Origin: Pseudobdellovibrionaceae bacterium | Lineage (GTDB): Bacteria; Bdellovibrionota; Bdellovibrionia; Bdellovibrionales; Bdellovibrionaceae | Direction of reading: 5' to 3' | Length of the DNA stretch: 37,525 bases | Assembly (NCBI GenBank): GCA_014378775.1 | Contig: JACMMZ010000088.1 | Location: 1 to 37,525, forward strand | Shown here: one piece after another, positions 17,206 to 26,003 of the stretch | How positions within the stretch are numbered: position 1 is the stretch's first letter | How the letters are laid out: each line of letters begins with the position of its first letter | Translations under genes and position numbers: made by a program | Notes under the pieces: model-generated | What the model was told of the DNA's origin: nothing | Database searches by the model: none | What the model saw: only the letters and a program-made list of their open reading frames with translations

Positions 17206-17235
17206 AAGGCTCCTTGGCTCAAGACATGGAGCTTT
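17206..17235 (+). other. Weak hairpin in the tmk-secG divergent region
   Basis: AAGGCTCC (17206-17213) pairs with GGAGCTTT (17228-17235) with one G-T pair around a 14-base loop. It lies about 70 bases before secG in the shared divergent region. It could be part of an untranslated leader; too weak to call a terminator. Confidence 0.2.
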
Positions 17236-17307
17236 TAGTTCTAGACGAAACAATAGTTTTTAGTTTAAGTTTAATTTCTTTTATAACTCAAAACGGAGAC
17301 GCTCTTT

Positions 17308-17631
17308 ATGATGACATTTTTAGGAACAGTTCACTTGATCGCATGTCTTGCTTTAATCATTTTAGCCATGATGCAGGATTCTAAAGGCGGAGGAATGTTC
17401 TCGTCTCAAACATCATCAAATTCAGTTTTGGGTGCAACCGGTGGTGCTTCTTTAGCCGTGACTATGACAAAAATTCTTTCCGTTATTATTCTCATTACCT
17501 GTGTAAGTATCGCCATGATCTACACCAATTCCAATAAATCCGTCGTCGATAGTGGCGTTATGGGCGGATCGCCTGCGCCAACAACGGTCCCGGCCGCTGC
17601 AACTTCAGCTGATAACACCCAAAGTAAATAA
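17308..17631 (+). CDS. secG: Preprotein translocase subunit SecG
   Basis: SecG is the small accessory subunit of the SecYEG channel that assists SecA-driven export. The protein has two membrane segments (about residues 4-21 and 54-74) joined by the family loop DSKGGGMFSS...SNSVLGATGGASL, and an Ala/Pro/Thr-rich C-terminal tail. GGAG lies 9 bases before the first of two tandem ATGs. A FecR/AgmX-type protein follows after 4 bases. Confidence 0.93.
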   Translation: MMTFLGTVHLIACLALIILAMMQDSKGGGMFSSQTSSNSVLGATGGASLAVTMTKILSVIILITCVSIAMIYTNSNKSVVDSGVMGGSPAPTTVPAAATSADNTQSK

Positions 17632-17635
17632 TTCG

Positions 17636-18442
17636 ATGAAATCTTGGCTTATACCTGGTTTAATCACAGCCGGTATTGCTCTGATCGGAACGGCGTTAAT
17701 TATTCCCAGTCGCTCCATCGACTCGATTGGAAAAAAAGTCATCGCTCAAGTCATCAATTTTAAAGGTTCAGCCACCGTTGAAGGTCTTGACCAAACGGAC
17801 ACGGCCACCATTCGAGAGAAAACAAAAATAAAAAATTTAGATGTCATTAAAACAAAGTCTTCGAGTGAAGCCCTGGTTGAAATCTCGACTAACGGTGATG
17901 AAGTTCGAATTTTAGAAAAATCACACATCCTTTTTGAAGAAAATACCGAGGGTTCAATTGTTCTGACTATCAAAGAAGGTGACCTAATGATTGAAAATTT
18001 AGGTCAAAAAACTGATGCGAGAGATCCTGCGGTGAGACTGTGGATTAAAAAAGAAGGTCGTCAGTTGTCGGCTTTAGATTACGCCATCACCAATGAGAAA
18101 AACTCCACCTCTTCTCCGATTGAAAAATCTAAATTTGTGTCAAATATTCCTAAAAGTGATTTCTTGGCTCAAAGTAAGATTGAAGAGATTCTCAATGCAA
18201 AAAAAAATGATTTCTTTCGTTGTTACGGACAACTTATTCAAAAAGAAGAGCAAGCTCATGGTCAGTTGTTGTTATCATTTGAAATATTACCCACCGGAAA
18301 AGTCGCTTCCGTGAATGTGACGAAAACAGACATTAGTCAGCCTTCGTTTTTATCGTGCCTTAAAGAGGTTGTTTCACGAACGATCTTTCCACCGTTCAGT
18401 GGGCGCGCCATGACCACGGTTTTTCCACTCAAATTTGACTAA
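17636..18442 (+). CDS. FecR-like and AgmX/PglI C-terminal domain envelope protein
   Basis: The ORF track start (17552) lies inside secG; ATG 17636, 4 bases after the secG stop, gives 268 residues beginning MKSWLIPGLI with one N-terminal membrane segment (about 4-23). Residues 35-130 look like a FecR domain: a GSATVEG opening, NLDVIKTKSSSEALVEIS and a GDEVRILEKSHILFEE repeat. The C-terminal part (about 180-268) has NDFFRCYGQLI, HGQLLLSFEILPTGKVASVNV, CLKEVV and FPPFSG, which match the AgmX/PglI C-terminal, TonB-like domain of myxobacterial and Bdellovibrio envelope proteins. It probably sits in the inner membrane facing the periplasm. Function unknown; co-transcription with secG is implied by spacing. 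Confidence 0.75.
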   Translation: MKSWLIPGLITAGIALIGTALIIPSRSIDSIGKKVIAQVINFKGSATVEGLDQTDTATIREKTKIKNLDVIKTKSSSEALVEISTNGDEVRILEKSHILFEENTEGSIVLTIKEGDLMIENLGQKTDARDPAVRLWIKKEGRQLSALDYAITNEKNSTSSPIEKSKFVSNIPKSDFLAQSKIEEILNAKKNDFFRCYGQLIQKEEQAHGQLLLSFEILPTGKVASVNVTKTDISQPSFLSCLKEVVSRTIFPPFSGRAMTTVFPLKFD

Positions 18443-18456
18443 CTATTTTAACGTCA

Positions 18457-19530
18457 TTAGTATTCGTGCAGATAATCAATATCGTTTCGGATCCACGGTT
18501 CAAAAATACCTTCAAGTTCGTAAACTTTTCCGTTCTCGACCCTTTTCTCACGTAAGGGTTGAATCTGACATTGCCACGTATGCGAAAGAATTTTTTGTTC
18601 GATCAGATAATTGAAAATCATCTCGAAAGACGACAAACCCAAAATGCGACGTTTAATGAGATCTTCGAAGGATTTCACCAGCATATTTGAAGTGAATCCG
18701 TAGTGTTCCTTAAGACTGGAAATAATCCGACCGAGCTCTTCTAATGATAAACGCTGATCTTGCACAAGATCTAAAGCGATCTGGAATGTATCATAGGTGG
18801 CCATGCAACGACGACCGTATTTGATATAATACTGGGGATCCGTATCGGTGGCTAAATTTATATAAATTTTATCAACCGGATCTTGAATCTGTAGCATGGT
18901 TTGTAGCCGTAAAATTTCTTCGATCTGCTGTGCACTGACTCCAAGTCGCTCAAGCAACTTGGATAGTTGCAAAGTCGTGTGACGTCGGGTGCAGATGTCA
19001 GAAAATAAAGTATAAATCGTGGCATCGGATTCAGAATCATCACCAAAACAAATTATTTTTACATTTTCACCTAATTGCACGCGCAATTGCATCAGCGCTT
19101 GCACTTTATAACCGATTTGTTTTTTCAAGAATAAAAATTTAGACGGAACCAGGTTTTTCAAATTATCTTTATAAAACATCATCAATGGACTAATATTGTC
19201 GAGTTGAAATTTTTCCAAAATTTTGGATTCCATCTGCGGAGGTGAAGCCGATACAAAAAATAAGGGTAAAATATCATCTTGATAATGTTTTTTACGAAAG
19301 CGAGTCATACTCGTGATGAGTTCTGAGGATCCGGGCACATTTTTTTTGGTCAAAGACTTTTCAAAAATGGTAGCCAGCAATCCACGGAAAGAATCAATTT
19401 TTGTGTCTAAATAAGTTTTATCTAAATCCCATACATAGACTTCAGAAAATTGCGAAATATCCAAACCTTTGCTGTAATCAAAACAAACGACGTCAAGTTG
19501 AGTCTCTGATCGGTTATGCCATCCACGCAT
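18457..19530 (-). CDS. HAD-superfamily phosphatase of the App1 (DUF2183) type
   Basis: App1-type proteins dephosphorylate phosphatidate in yeast; bacterial substrates are mostly unknown. The HAD motifs are present: WDLDKTYLDTK with D35 and D37, FVSASPPQME (S94) as motif II, a lysine in the FLFLKKQIGYK stretch (residues 133-142) and FGDDSESDATIY (D164, D165, D169) as motifs III-IV. These match the App1 pattern closely, but the N-terminal lipin-like part is missing and a helical region of about 170 residues with no recognised domain follows. The start is 2 bases after the DUF475 gene stop, so the two are probably co-transcribed. Confidence 0.78.
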   Translation of the reverse strand: MRGWHNRSETQLDVVCFDYSKGLDISQFSEVYVWDLDKTYLDTKIDSFRGLLATIFEKSLTKKNVPGSSELITSMTRFRKKHYQDDILPLFFVSASPPQMESKILEKFQLDNISPLMMFYKDNLKNLVPSKFLFLKKQIGYKVQALMQLRVQLGENVKIICFGDDSESDATIYTLFSDICTRRHTTLQLSKLLERLGVSAQQIEEILRLQTMLQIQDPVDKIYINLATDTDPQYYIKYGRRCMATYDTFQIALDLVQDQRLSLEELGRIISSLKEHYGFTSNMLVKSFEDLIKRRILGLSSFEMIFNYLIEQKILSHTWQCQIQPLREKRVENGKVYELEGIFEPWIRNDIDYLHEY

Positions 19531-19532
19531 AA

Positions 19533-20567
19533 TTAGACTTTCTTATCCGCTTTAAGCGAATGCAGTACGGATACTGATAAAATGGTTAATCCACTCAGTC
19601 CCGTGATCCATTCCGGAATGTGTACAAATGATCCAAATAACATGATAATTGCTAAAGAACCTAAAGCATAAAAAGCTCCATGCTCAAGATACTTAAAGTT
19701 ATCGACCGTATTTTTATCCACAAAATAAATGGTTAAACTTCGCACGAAAAAGGCTCCGATACCCAGCCCGATCATAATCAAAAATAAACTGTTAGTTAAA
19801 GCAAAAGCCCCTACCACACCGTCAAAACTAAAAGAGGCATCTAGAACCTCTAGATATAAAAATGTTCCCACACCAGCCGAAGCCACCACGGTTTGTGCGT
19901 CGGAGACCACATCTTTACTTTCCAGAAATGCTGAGATTCCGTGGACGAATAAAAAAGTGATAATTCCGAATACGCCTGAAATCAGAAAGGCGTATTTCTC
20001 TTCAATATTGTCAAACATTCCCGCGAACAGAATAAGAACGATTAACGTCAAGACGAGTTCAACCCCTTTAAATTGACCAAACTGGGCCATCGGCTTTTCT
20101 ACAAAATGGATCCAGTGAACTTCTTTTTCTTGATCAAAAAAGAAATGAACAAACACCATAAATAAAAATATTCCCCCGAAGCTGGCCACATAGATATGAG
20201 ACGACGTCATAATTTCAGCGTACTTGATGGGTTCGTTGATCGACATCATCAAAGCTTCGATCGGTCCAATTTTTCCTAAGACTGAAACTATTCCTAACGG
20301 AAAAAGTAGTCTCATACCGAAAACGGCAATCAGCATCCCCCATGTTAGAAATCGTTTTTTCCAAACCTCGGACATCGTTTTCATAACCGTCGCATTCACC
20401 ACGGCGTTATCAAATGATAATGAAATTTCAAGAATGGATAAAAGCACCGTCGTCATTAAGGCCTGCATCACCTGAGCCATCGATTGAGTCTGATACCAAA
20501 TCATGCCAACCACGAGTAGCAATCCCGCCACTGTGATCCAAATAGACGATTTAAAATATTTTAGCAT
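19533..20567 (-). CDS. DUF475 / TerC-like integral membrane protein
   Basis: A polytopic protein with about nine hydrophobic segments. The repeated family motifs are EISLSFDNAVVNA (about 48-60) and LEVLDASFSFDGVVGAFALT (about 245-264), the paired SFDN/SFDG signatures of the DUF475 branch of the TerC superfamily, in which acidic residues inside the membrane probably bind metal ions. TerC proteins are tied to tellurite resistance and to metal supply for exported proteins; the role here is inferred. The ORF track uses GTG 20573, but ATG 20567 has AAGGG at a better distance, so I use that. It is 12 bases downstream of uvrA. Confidence 0.85.
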   Translation of the reverse strand: MLKYFKSSIWITVAGLLLVVGMIWYQTQSMAQVMQALMTTVLLSILEISLSFDNAVVNATVMKTMSEVWKKRFLTWGMLIAVFGMRLLFPLGIVSVLGKIGPIEALMMSINEPIKYAEIMTSSHIYVASFGGIFLFMVFVHFFFDQEKEVHWIHFVEKPMAQFGQFKGVELVLTLIVLILFAGMFDNIEEKYAFLISGVFGIITFLFVHGISAFLESKDVVSDAQTVVASAGVGTFLYLEVLDASFSFDGVVGAFALTNSLFLIMIGLGIGAFFVRSLTIYFVDKNTVDNFKYLEHGAFYALGSLAIIMLFGSFVHIPEWITGLSGLTILSVSVLHSLKADKKV

Positions 20568-20579
20568 ACCCACCCTTTT

Positions 20580-23261
20580 TTATTTGACCATGACTCGTTT
20601 TAAATAATCAGCCGTAATGCTCTTGCTATTTTTGACTTTAATAATTTGCTCGGGGGTCCCTTCGGCCACAATGTGTCCGCCGTAAATACCGCCGTCCGGC
20701 CCTAAATCCACGATGTGATCGGCGGTCTTGGCCACTTCCATGTTGTGTTCAATAATCAGCACGGTGTTTCCTTGATCGGTTAATTCCTGTAAAAGTTCGA
20801 CCAGCTTTCGCACATCATCGAAATGAAGTCCCGTAGTTGGTTCATCTAATATATACAGAGTCTTACCGGTTCCCCGCTTAGATAATTCCTTAGATAGTTT
20901 GACCCGCTGGGCTTCTCCGCCCGATAAAGTCGTTGAAGCCTGACCAAGCGTCATATAATCAAGTCCAACTTTTTGCAGCGTTTGAAGTTTGCGGCTAATG
21001 TGAGAATGATTTTTGAAAAATTCTAAAGCTTCTTCCACATTCATTTTTAGCACGTCATCAATATTTTTATCTTTAAATTTAATTTGTAAAGTTTCACGGT
21101 TGTAGCGTTTTCCATTGCAGGTATCACAGGTGACGTAAACATCGGAGAGAAAATGCATTTCCATTTTAATTTGTCCATGCCCCATGCATGTTTCACAGCG
21201 TCCGCCTTTGACATTGAAACTAAAACGACCCGGAGGAAATCCGCGTAATTTACTGTCTGGTAAAGCGGCGTACAATTCACGAATGATCGGTAGTAAACCC
21301 ACGTAGGTCGCAGGTGTTGATCGAGGTGTTCTTCCAATCGGTCTTTGATTGATATCTATGACTTTATCAATTTGATCTAACCCTTCAACTTTTTTATAAT
21401 TGGCCGGTACAACATTGGCTCGGTAAAAATGCTTAGCTAATATTTTATAAAGAGTATCAATGATCAAAGTTGATTTGCCACTTCCAGAAACTCCGGTGAT
21501 GCAAGAAAGTTTACCCAGGGGAATAGTTAAGTTTACATTTTGTAGATTGTTGCCGGTCGCTCCGATGATCTTTAAAAAATGTCCGTTTCCTTGGCGGCGC
21601 ACTTTCGGCATCGCGATTCTTTTTTTACGGGATAAATATTGGCCCGTCATCGAATCTGGATTTGCCATTAATTCCTGAGGCGTTCCCTGCGCCATGATTT
21701 CACCCCCCAATTTACCCGCGCGTGGCCCGAGATCGACGACAAAGTCTGCTGACATAATCGTGTCTTCATCGTGCTCGACTAAAATGATGGTGTTTCCACG
21801 TTCTTTCAATTCTTGAATAATTTCCAATAACCGATGGTGATCACGAGGATGTAAACCAATACTGGGTTCATCCATAACATACATACAGCCGATTAAAGCC
21901 GATCCTACCTGAGTCGCCAGACGAATTCGCTGAGCTTCTCCTCCGGATAAGGTGCTGGCCTGGCGGGAAAGTGACAAGTACGAAGTTCCCACCCGATCCA
22001 AATAATTCAAGCGATCAATGATCTGCTTGGTAATTTTATCGGCAATAAATTTATTTTTTTCGCTCCATTTTATTTTAGATATAAACTGGTTCAGCTCGAC
22101 AATTGAAATTGCGGAAAGTTCTGCGATATTTTTATCTTCAATTTTAACATTAAGACTTTCTTTTTTCAGTCGAGCCCCGTGACAGTCTGGACAAGCGGTA
22201 ATAATGATTTCGTCTTCCTCTTCATCATCATCACTGTCTGAAATTTTTTGTCCTTTGTAACTGTATTTCACTTTATCTAATTTGCGCGCGCCAATATCGG
22301 ATTCCGAAAATTCTTCCTCTTCCAATAAATCTAAAGTTCCTAAACCATGACAGGTCAGACAAGCTCCGCGTGGGTTATTGAAACTGAAAAGGCGCGGCTC
22401 CATTTCAGGAAAACTAAAACCGCATTTTGGACAGGCCGAATGCAGTGAAAAATTAGTCCGACTACCCTGTGCAGTCTCGATGACAATGCGTCCTGCAGCT
22501 AAAGACAGAGCCGTATTTATGCTTTCGGATAAACGATGCCGAATGCCGTCTTTAAGAATGATTTGATCAACCACCAAATCAATATTGTGTTCTTTAGTTT
22601 TTGCCAATTTTTTTGAAGCGGAAATCAAGGTTTCTAATTCGAAAAATTCGCCGTCGACTTTAACTTTAACAAAGCCTTTTTTAAACCACTTCTGAAATTC
22701 GGCTAGGAACTCACCCTTTTTTCCTTCCGCCATCGGGGCCATCACTAAAAGTTTGGCTCCGTTTCCTTTTTTGAGGACGTCATCAATAATTTGATGCGGG
22801 GTTTGAGAGCTGACCGGAATATGATGTTCTGGACAAAGCGGAGTTCCGACTTTGGCAAACAACAAACGAAGATAATCGTAAACTTCCGTTATAGTGCCAA
22901 CGGTTGAACGCGGATTAAGTCCCACCGTTTTTTGATCGATGGCGATGGCCGGACTTAGTCCAGTCACTGAATCCACATCCGGTTTTTTCAGTTGCTCTAA
23001 GAAATTTCTGGCGTAGGCCGATAAACTTTCGACATAACGTCTTTGTCCTTCGGCGTACACAGTATCGAAGGCTAACGATGATTTACCGGAGCCGCTTAAC
23101 CCCGTAAATACGGTGACTTTATTTCGTGGAATAGTAACCGAAATGTTTTTGAGATTGTGCTCGCGTGCACCTTTAACAATAATTCCTTCATCAAAATTAT
23201 TTTGAACACGAGCTTTTTGATCGACTGAATTTGAATTTACTTTTTTTGGCAGTTTTGACAT
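20580..23261 (-). CDS. uvrA: Excinuclease ABC subunit A
   Basis: UvrA is the ATPase that recognises DNA damage in nucleotide-excision repair and loads UvrB. Both ABC modules are complete: Walker [10 protein letters not shown] (54-62) and GVSGSGKST (second module), two LSGGEAQR signatures and two Walker B sites ([24 protein letters not shown]). Zinc modules show CPKC...CLTC and CETC...CDTC. An acidic insert ([11 protein letters not shown]) precedes the CPDC motif and is the main oddity. At 893 residues it is a little shorter than the E. coli protein (940). Its ATG overlaps the fur-like gene by 25 bases. Confidence 0.98.
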   Translation of the reverse strand: MSKLPKKVNSNSVDQKARVQNNFDEGIIVKGAREHNLKNISVTIPRNKVTVFTGLSGSGKSSLAFDTVYAEGQRRYVESLSAYARNFLEQLKKPDVDSVTGLSPAIAIDQKTVGLNPRSTVGTITEVYDYLRLLFAKVGTPLCPEHHIPVSSQTPHQIIDDVLKKGNGAKLLVMAPMAEGKKGEFLAEFQKWFKKGFVKVKVDGEFFELETLISASKKLAKTKEHNIDLVVDQIILKDGIRHRLSESINTALSLAAGRIVIETAQGSRTNFSLHSACPKCGFSFPEMEPRLFSFNNPRGACLTCHGLGTLDLLEEEEFSESDIGARKLDKVKYSYKGQKISDSDDDEEEDEIIITACPDCHGARLKKESLNVKIEDKNIAELSAISIVELNQFISKIKWSEKNKFIADKITKQIIDRLNYLDRVGTSYLSLSRQASTLSGGEAQRIRLATQVGSALIGCMYVMDEPSIGLHPRDHHRLLEIIQELKERGNTIILVEHDEDTIMSADFVVDLGPRAGKLGGEIMAQGTPQELMANPDSMTGQYLSRKKRIAMPKVRRQGNGHFLKIIGATGNNLQNVNLTIPLGKLSCITGVSGSGKSTLIIDTLYKILAKHFYRANVVPANYKKVEGLDQIDKVIDINQRPIGRTPRSTPATYVGLLPIIRELYAALPDSKLRGFPPGRFSFNVKGGRCETCMGHGQIKMEMHFLSDVYVTCDTCNGKRYNRETLQIKFKDKNIDDVLKMNVEEALEFFKNHSHISRKLQTLQKVGLDYMTLGQASTTLSGGEAQRVKLSKELSKRGTGKTLYILDEPTTGLHFDDVRKLVELLQELTDQGNTVLIIEHNMEVAKTADHIVDLGPDGGIYGGHIVAEGTPEQIIKVKNSKSITADYLKRVMVK

Positions 23262-23755
23262 ATCCCGTACAATTCTAGGATATGTCCGGTCAGTTTAAAA
23301 CCAAATTGCGCTGCGACTTGCTGCTGTAATTTTTCGATTTTTTCATTTTCAAATTCACTAATATTTCCGCAGGATGTGCAAGTCAAGTGATCATGATGTT
23401 CTTTAGTGGTGAGCTCGTAGCGAGAGGGCTGACCACCCATTCGAACCTCGGTCACCATTTCATTCAATGTTAATTCACGTAAGAAACGATAAACCGTCGC
23501 AAAACCAATGCTGGAATCTTTCCGATGACATTTTTCAAACAGCGCTTGAGCGGTTACGTGGCGCTCAGAATAGGATAATTGGTTGTCGTACAAACAAGAA
23601 AATATAATCAAGCGCTGGTCCGTTACCTTCAAGCCCATCGATCGGATCATTTTTTTAAAATCATCACTTTGATTGTACTTGGCGGTTACCGTCGTCGGCA
23701 CATCGACGTGTTGAGGAAGGACCGGGGTGAATTCGAATTCGCTTCTTGATCTCAT
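23237..23755 (-). CDS. Fur-family metalloregulator (Fur or Zur)
   Basis: A winged-helix repressor with an N-terminal extension of about 35 residues. The DNA-binding part is GLKVTDQRLIIFSCL and GFATVYRFLRELTLNEMV; the metal part has EHHDHLTCTSCGNISEFE and a final CQNC, so both CxxC pairs of a structural zinc site and the HHDH sensor motif are present. The ORF track begins at TTG 23791; I prefer ATG 23755 because the upstream 36 bases contain a Fur-box-like palindrome that would otherwise be coding. Directly downstream of folE2, which in many bacteria is under Zur control, so zinc sensing is plausible but not shown. uvrA follows. Confidence 0.88.
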   Translation of the reverse strand: MRSRSEFEFTPVLPQHVDVPTTVTAKYNQSDDFKKMIRSMGLKVTDQRLIIFSCLYDNQLSYSERHVTAQALFEKCHRKDSSIGFATVYRFLRELTLNEMVTEVRMGGQPSRYELTTKEHHDHLTCTSCGNISEFENEKIEKLQQQVAAQFGFKLTGHILELYGICQNCQKK

Positions 23756-23775
23756 CTTATCAGTTGTATTGAAAT

Positions 23776-23790
23776 CGAGAATGAATATCA
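23776..23790 (-). promoter_or_regulatory. Fur/Zur-box-like palindrome before the regulator gene
   Basis: CGAGAAT, one base, AATATCA: compared with the 7-1-7 Fur-box core TGATAAT-N-ATTATCA this matches 5 of 7 and 6 of 7. It lies 21 bases upstream of the chosen ATG and just past the folE2 stop, the right place for autoregulation. Similarity alone does not separate Fur, Zur or PerR boxes. Confidence 0.4.
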
Positions 23791-23797
23791 ATTACAA

Positions 23798-24670
23798 TTA
23801 GCTATTCTTACTCATTTGGCTAGTCGCATTGTGAGGATGGAGACTTTCTAAATGCTCGGCCGTAAGTTTGTAATCTTGAATACTTGAATCTGAGTCCAAT
23901 AAAGCAGCAACTTTACGAACGGCATCTTCACAAAACATCGTATTCGCAGCATTTAACCGGGCAAATTCCATTTCATCCGCTTTTTTTACCGCGGTTTGAA
24001 CCGGGGTTTCTAAGCAGCCCTCGATTTTTTCAATCCATTTCGAAATTTCAAATTCGGCACCGGGATGAATTTCTAATTCAACCATCATCGTACTTCGCTG
24101 CGCATGGGGTGTGGCCGGAAAAATTTGTTCCGATTCATACCAGTGCTGAAGCTCAGTTGGACTCAGTTTTTGATTCTTGAAATATTCTTTTGATAATTTA
24201 GCTGACTGGGGACAGGTGCTTGAGTAAGTCACTACGAATTGAATCACTAATTTGGTTAAATTTTTCTGATCGGCCTCAGCCGTAATTTCTACCGGATAAG
24301 AACGAAAACCTTCAATACCTGATTTTAAAGATTTGGTGTGAATCAGGGTTTGATATTTCAATCGCATTTTGGCCTGTGAGGACAGGCCTTCCTGCGAAGC
24401 AATCGCCTGAATTAAAACATCTTGAAGCTGGTGCAGACTGACTTTCTTTCCTAAAATGGACTTCATTTGCAGTTGATACAACCGCGACATGTGAATACCA
24501 CGATATCCTGACTTCAGATTTACAAAGAGATCTAATTCCATCGGAATTTGATGATTGCCTTCTGTAATAAACGACTGAATTTTTGACATTCCCACCCAGT
24601 TGATTCCACGGTAGTTACTGTGGACCAAAGATTGTTCATCAGATTTAATATCCTGCTTGTCGTTTTTCAT
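23798..24670 (-). CDS. folE2: GTP cyclohydrolase FolE2 (type IB)
   Basis: Makes 7,8-dihydroneopterin triphosphate from GTP for folate synthesis; the IB type does not depend on zinc. The 290-residue protein shows RGIHMSRLYQ (H60), the metal-site segment YSSTCPQSAKLS (C153) and PHAQRS near residue 194; it belongs to the T-fold group. Many FolE2 proteins read CPCS at the metal site, here CPQS, so only the first cysteine remains. The start has no strong ribosome site. It is the first gene of folE2-fur-uvrA on this strand, and the divergent gene starts 71 bases away. Confidence 0.93.
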   Translation of the reverse strand: MKNDKQDIKSDEQSLVHSNYRGINWVGMSKIQSFITEGNHQIPMELDLFVNLKSGYRGIHMSRLYQLQMKSILGKKVSLHQLQDVLIQAIASQEGLSSQAKMRLKYQTLIHTKSLKSGIEGFRSYPVEITAEADQKNLTKLVIQFVVTYSSTCPQSAKLSKEYFKNQKLSPTELQHWYESEQIFPATPHAQRSTMMVELEIHPGAEFEISKWIEKIEGCLETPVQTAVKKADEMEFARLNAANTMFCEDAVRKVAALLDSDSSIQDYKLTAEHLESLHPHNATSQMSKNS

Positions 24671-24698
24671 TTTTCTGACTTATCATATAATCGTGGAT

Positions 24699-24709
24699 AA
24701 TGTAACATT
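24699..24709. promoter_or_regulatory. Palindrome AATGTAACATT in the folE2 upstream region
   Basis: A 5-1-5 palindrome (AATGT, one base, ACATT) lies 29 bases upstream of the folE2 ATG and between two divergent starts. It resembles the AATGTTA...TAACATT type of Zur site but is only one central half-overlap. Reported because folE2 genes are frequent Zur targets. Confidence 0.25.
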
Positions 24710-24740
24710 TAAGTATAAAAAAGGGTCGGATCCTTCCATT

Positions 24741-26003
24741 ATGGCGAACAGTTTGTTCTTTCTTAAAAATCTTCAACATAATACAAAATCGCTCGAGGTT
24801 TACCTTGAACGCCGTGATTTCATTGTCCAAACCGAAAGCACCGTCTCAATCGCACTGGAAAAAATTCTGGAATCAAAGCCTGCATTTGTATTCGCGGCAT
24901 GGGATCATCACGACAAAGCGGTCGAATCGATCATATCTCAAATCCCGGCTGAAACCGTGGTCATTCCCTACATCACATCGACTTCAGGTCCCGATACTCG
25001 CAAATTGATGAATTTAGACGTTCCATTAAAAATGTTTCCACCCTTGTCCGGACCCGCTATACAAAGACTTGTCCATCGGTTTGAGAAAGAAAAACACAAT
25101 TTAAACAGCTCTCAGAACAAAAAACTAACTTCTTCCAAAGCTAACTTAAGTGATGACTCTACGGGAACTTTCGTCAACAAAGGCGAGCGCTTCAAAACCA
25201 TGAACACCCTTATCACCAGCCGGGCTCGCGGAGAAATACAAAATATTTCCTCATTCGACAGCGAAACGGATTTGACCTTAGCTAAACCGACGGCTCGATT
25301 CTCTAAAAGCATGCAGGTTAAAATTTCCGAAATCCAAAAGCAATCGCTTGAGGCCAAATTCGATGGGAAAATTCAAGAAGAGCTCAAAGAAATAATTGAA
25401 ACGGCCAAAGAATTAACGACGGCTGATCATCAGCAAACAATTTTTTGTATGCTGATACAGGCCATCGATTGTTCCGGTCTAGTTTTGCTTAATACAGCGT
25501 GGAACCTTCATCTTGAAGATGCCCAGTCAGCTCTTTCCACCTGGGGTAACGTGCTGACCTCGCAATATCACAAAAATGAGGTCAATAAAGATGCGTTTCA
25601 ATCGGATATTTTTGCCATTCACATGCCGACGGATTTAAATGTTTTTGATATTTGTAGTTCTAAATCAAGTATTCAAAAAGAAATTATCGTCGATGGAAAG
25701 AAGACCGTGATGGCATTCTTCGATATGCAGCACAATCCTTTTAATTTAAACTCGAGCGAGAATGAAAATTATTTATCGATCGATTCGGACTGTCTTCACG
25801 AAAATTCATCTATTCCTTTTGATGTCTATTTTGAACTTAAAGAGAACAAAAAGATGCTCAAGATGTTTAAAAAAGAAACGCTTCTTTCGGATAAGGACAT
25901 GGCTTCTATTTCGGAGAAAAAAATTAATCCGTTGCTCATTTCTGCAAATGATGAATTACTTTGGTATAAATATGGAGTTGAGGTTTATTTAAAAAAATTA
26001 TGA
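24741..26003 (+). CDS. Orphan receiver-like signalling protein, two-part
   Basis: ATG 24741 is chosen over the ORF track start (24657, which runs into the folE2 promoter). Residues 1-105 look like a response-regulator receiver fold (FFLKNLQHNTKSLEVYLERRDF, then FVFAAWDHHDK); the acceptor aspartate would fall around AAWDHHD, but the surrounding pattern is not canonical. After a Ser/Lys-rich linker, the C-terminal part ends in FDVYFELKENKKMLKMFKKETLL and ISANDELLWYKYGVEVYLKK, resembling a domain I associate with Bdellovibrio receiver/HDOD signalling proteins. Its stop overlaps maf by 4 bases. Signalling input unknown. Confidence 0.6.
   Translation: MANSLFFLKNLQHNTKSLEVYLERRDFIVQTESTVSIALEKILESKPAFVFAAWDHHDKAVESIISQIPAETVVIPYITSTSGPDTRKLMNLDVPLKMFPPLSGPAIQRLVHRFEKEKHNLNSSQNKKLTSSKANLSDDSTGTFVNKGERFKTMNTLITSRARGEIQNISSFDSETDLTLAKPTARFSKSMQVKISEIQKQSLEAKFDGKIQEELKEIIETAKELTTADHQQTIFCMLIQAIDCSGLVLLNTAWNLHLEDAQSALSTWGNVLTSQYHKNEVNKDAFQSDIFAIHMPTDLNVFDICSSKSSIQKEIIVDGKKTVMAFFDMQHNPFNLNSSENENYLSIDSDCLHENSSIPFDVYFELKENKKMLKMFKKETLLSDKDMASISEKKINPLLISANDELLWYKYGVEVYLKKL

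Noticed and set aside
17187-17384. Plus-strand ORF before and over secG
   Set aside because: Overlaps the secG start in another frame and lacks a ribosome site; the secG call is well supported.
19729-20076. 115-codon plus-strand ORF over the DUF475 gene
   Set aside because: Antisense to a well-supported membrane protein; amphipathic Lys/Thr/Ser-rich translation typical of antisense frames.
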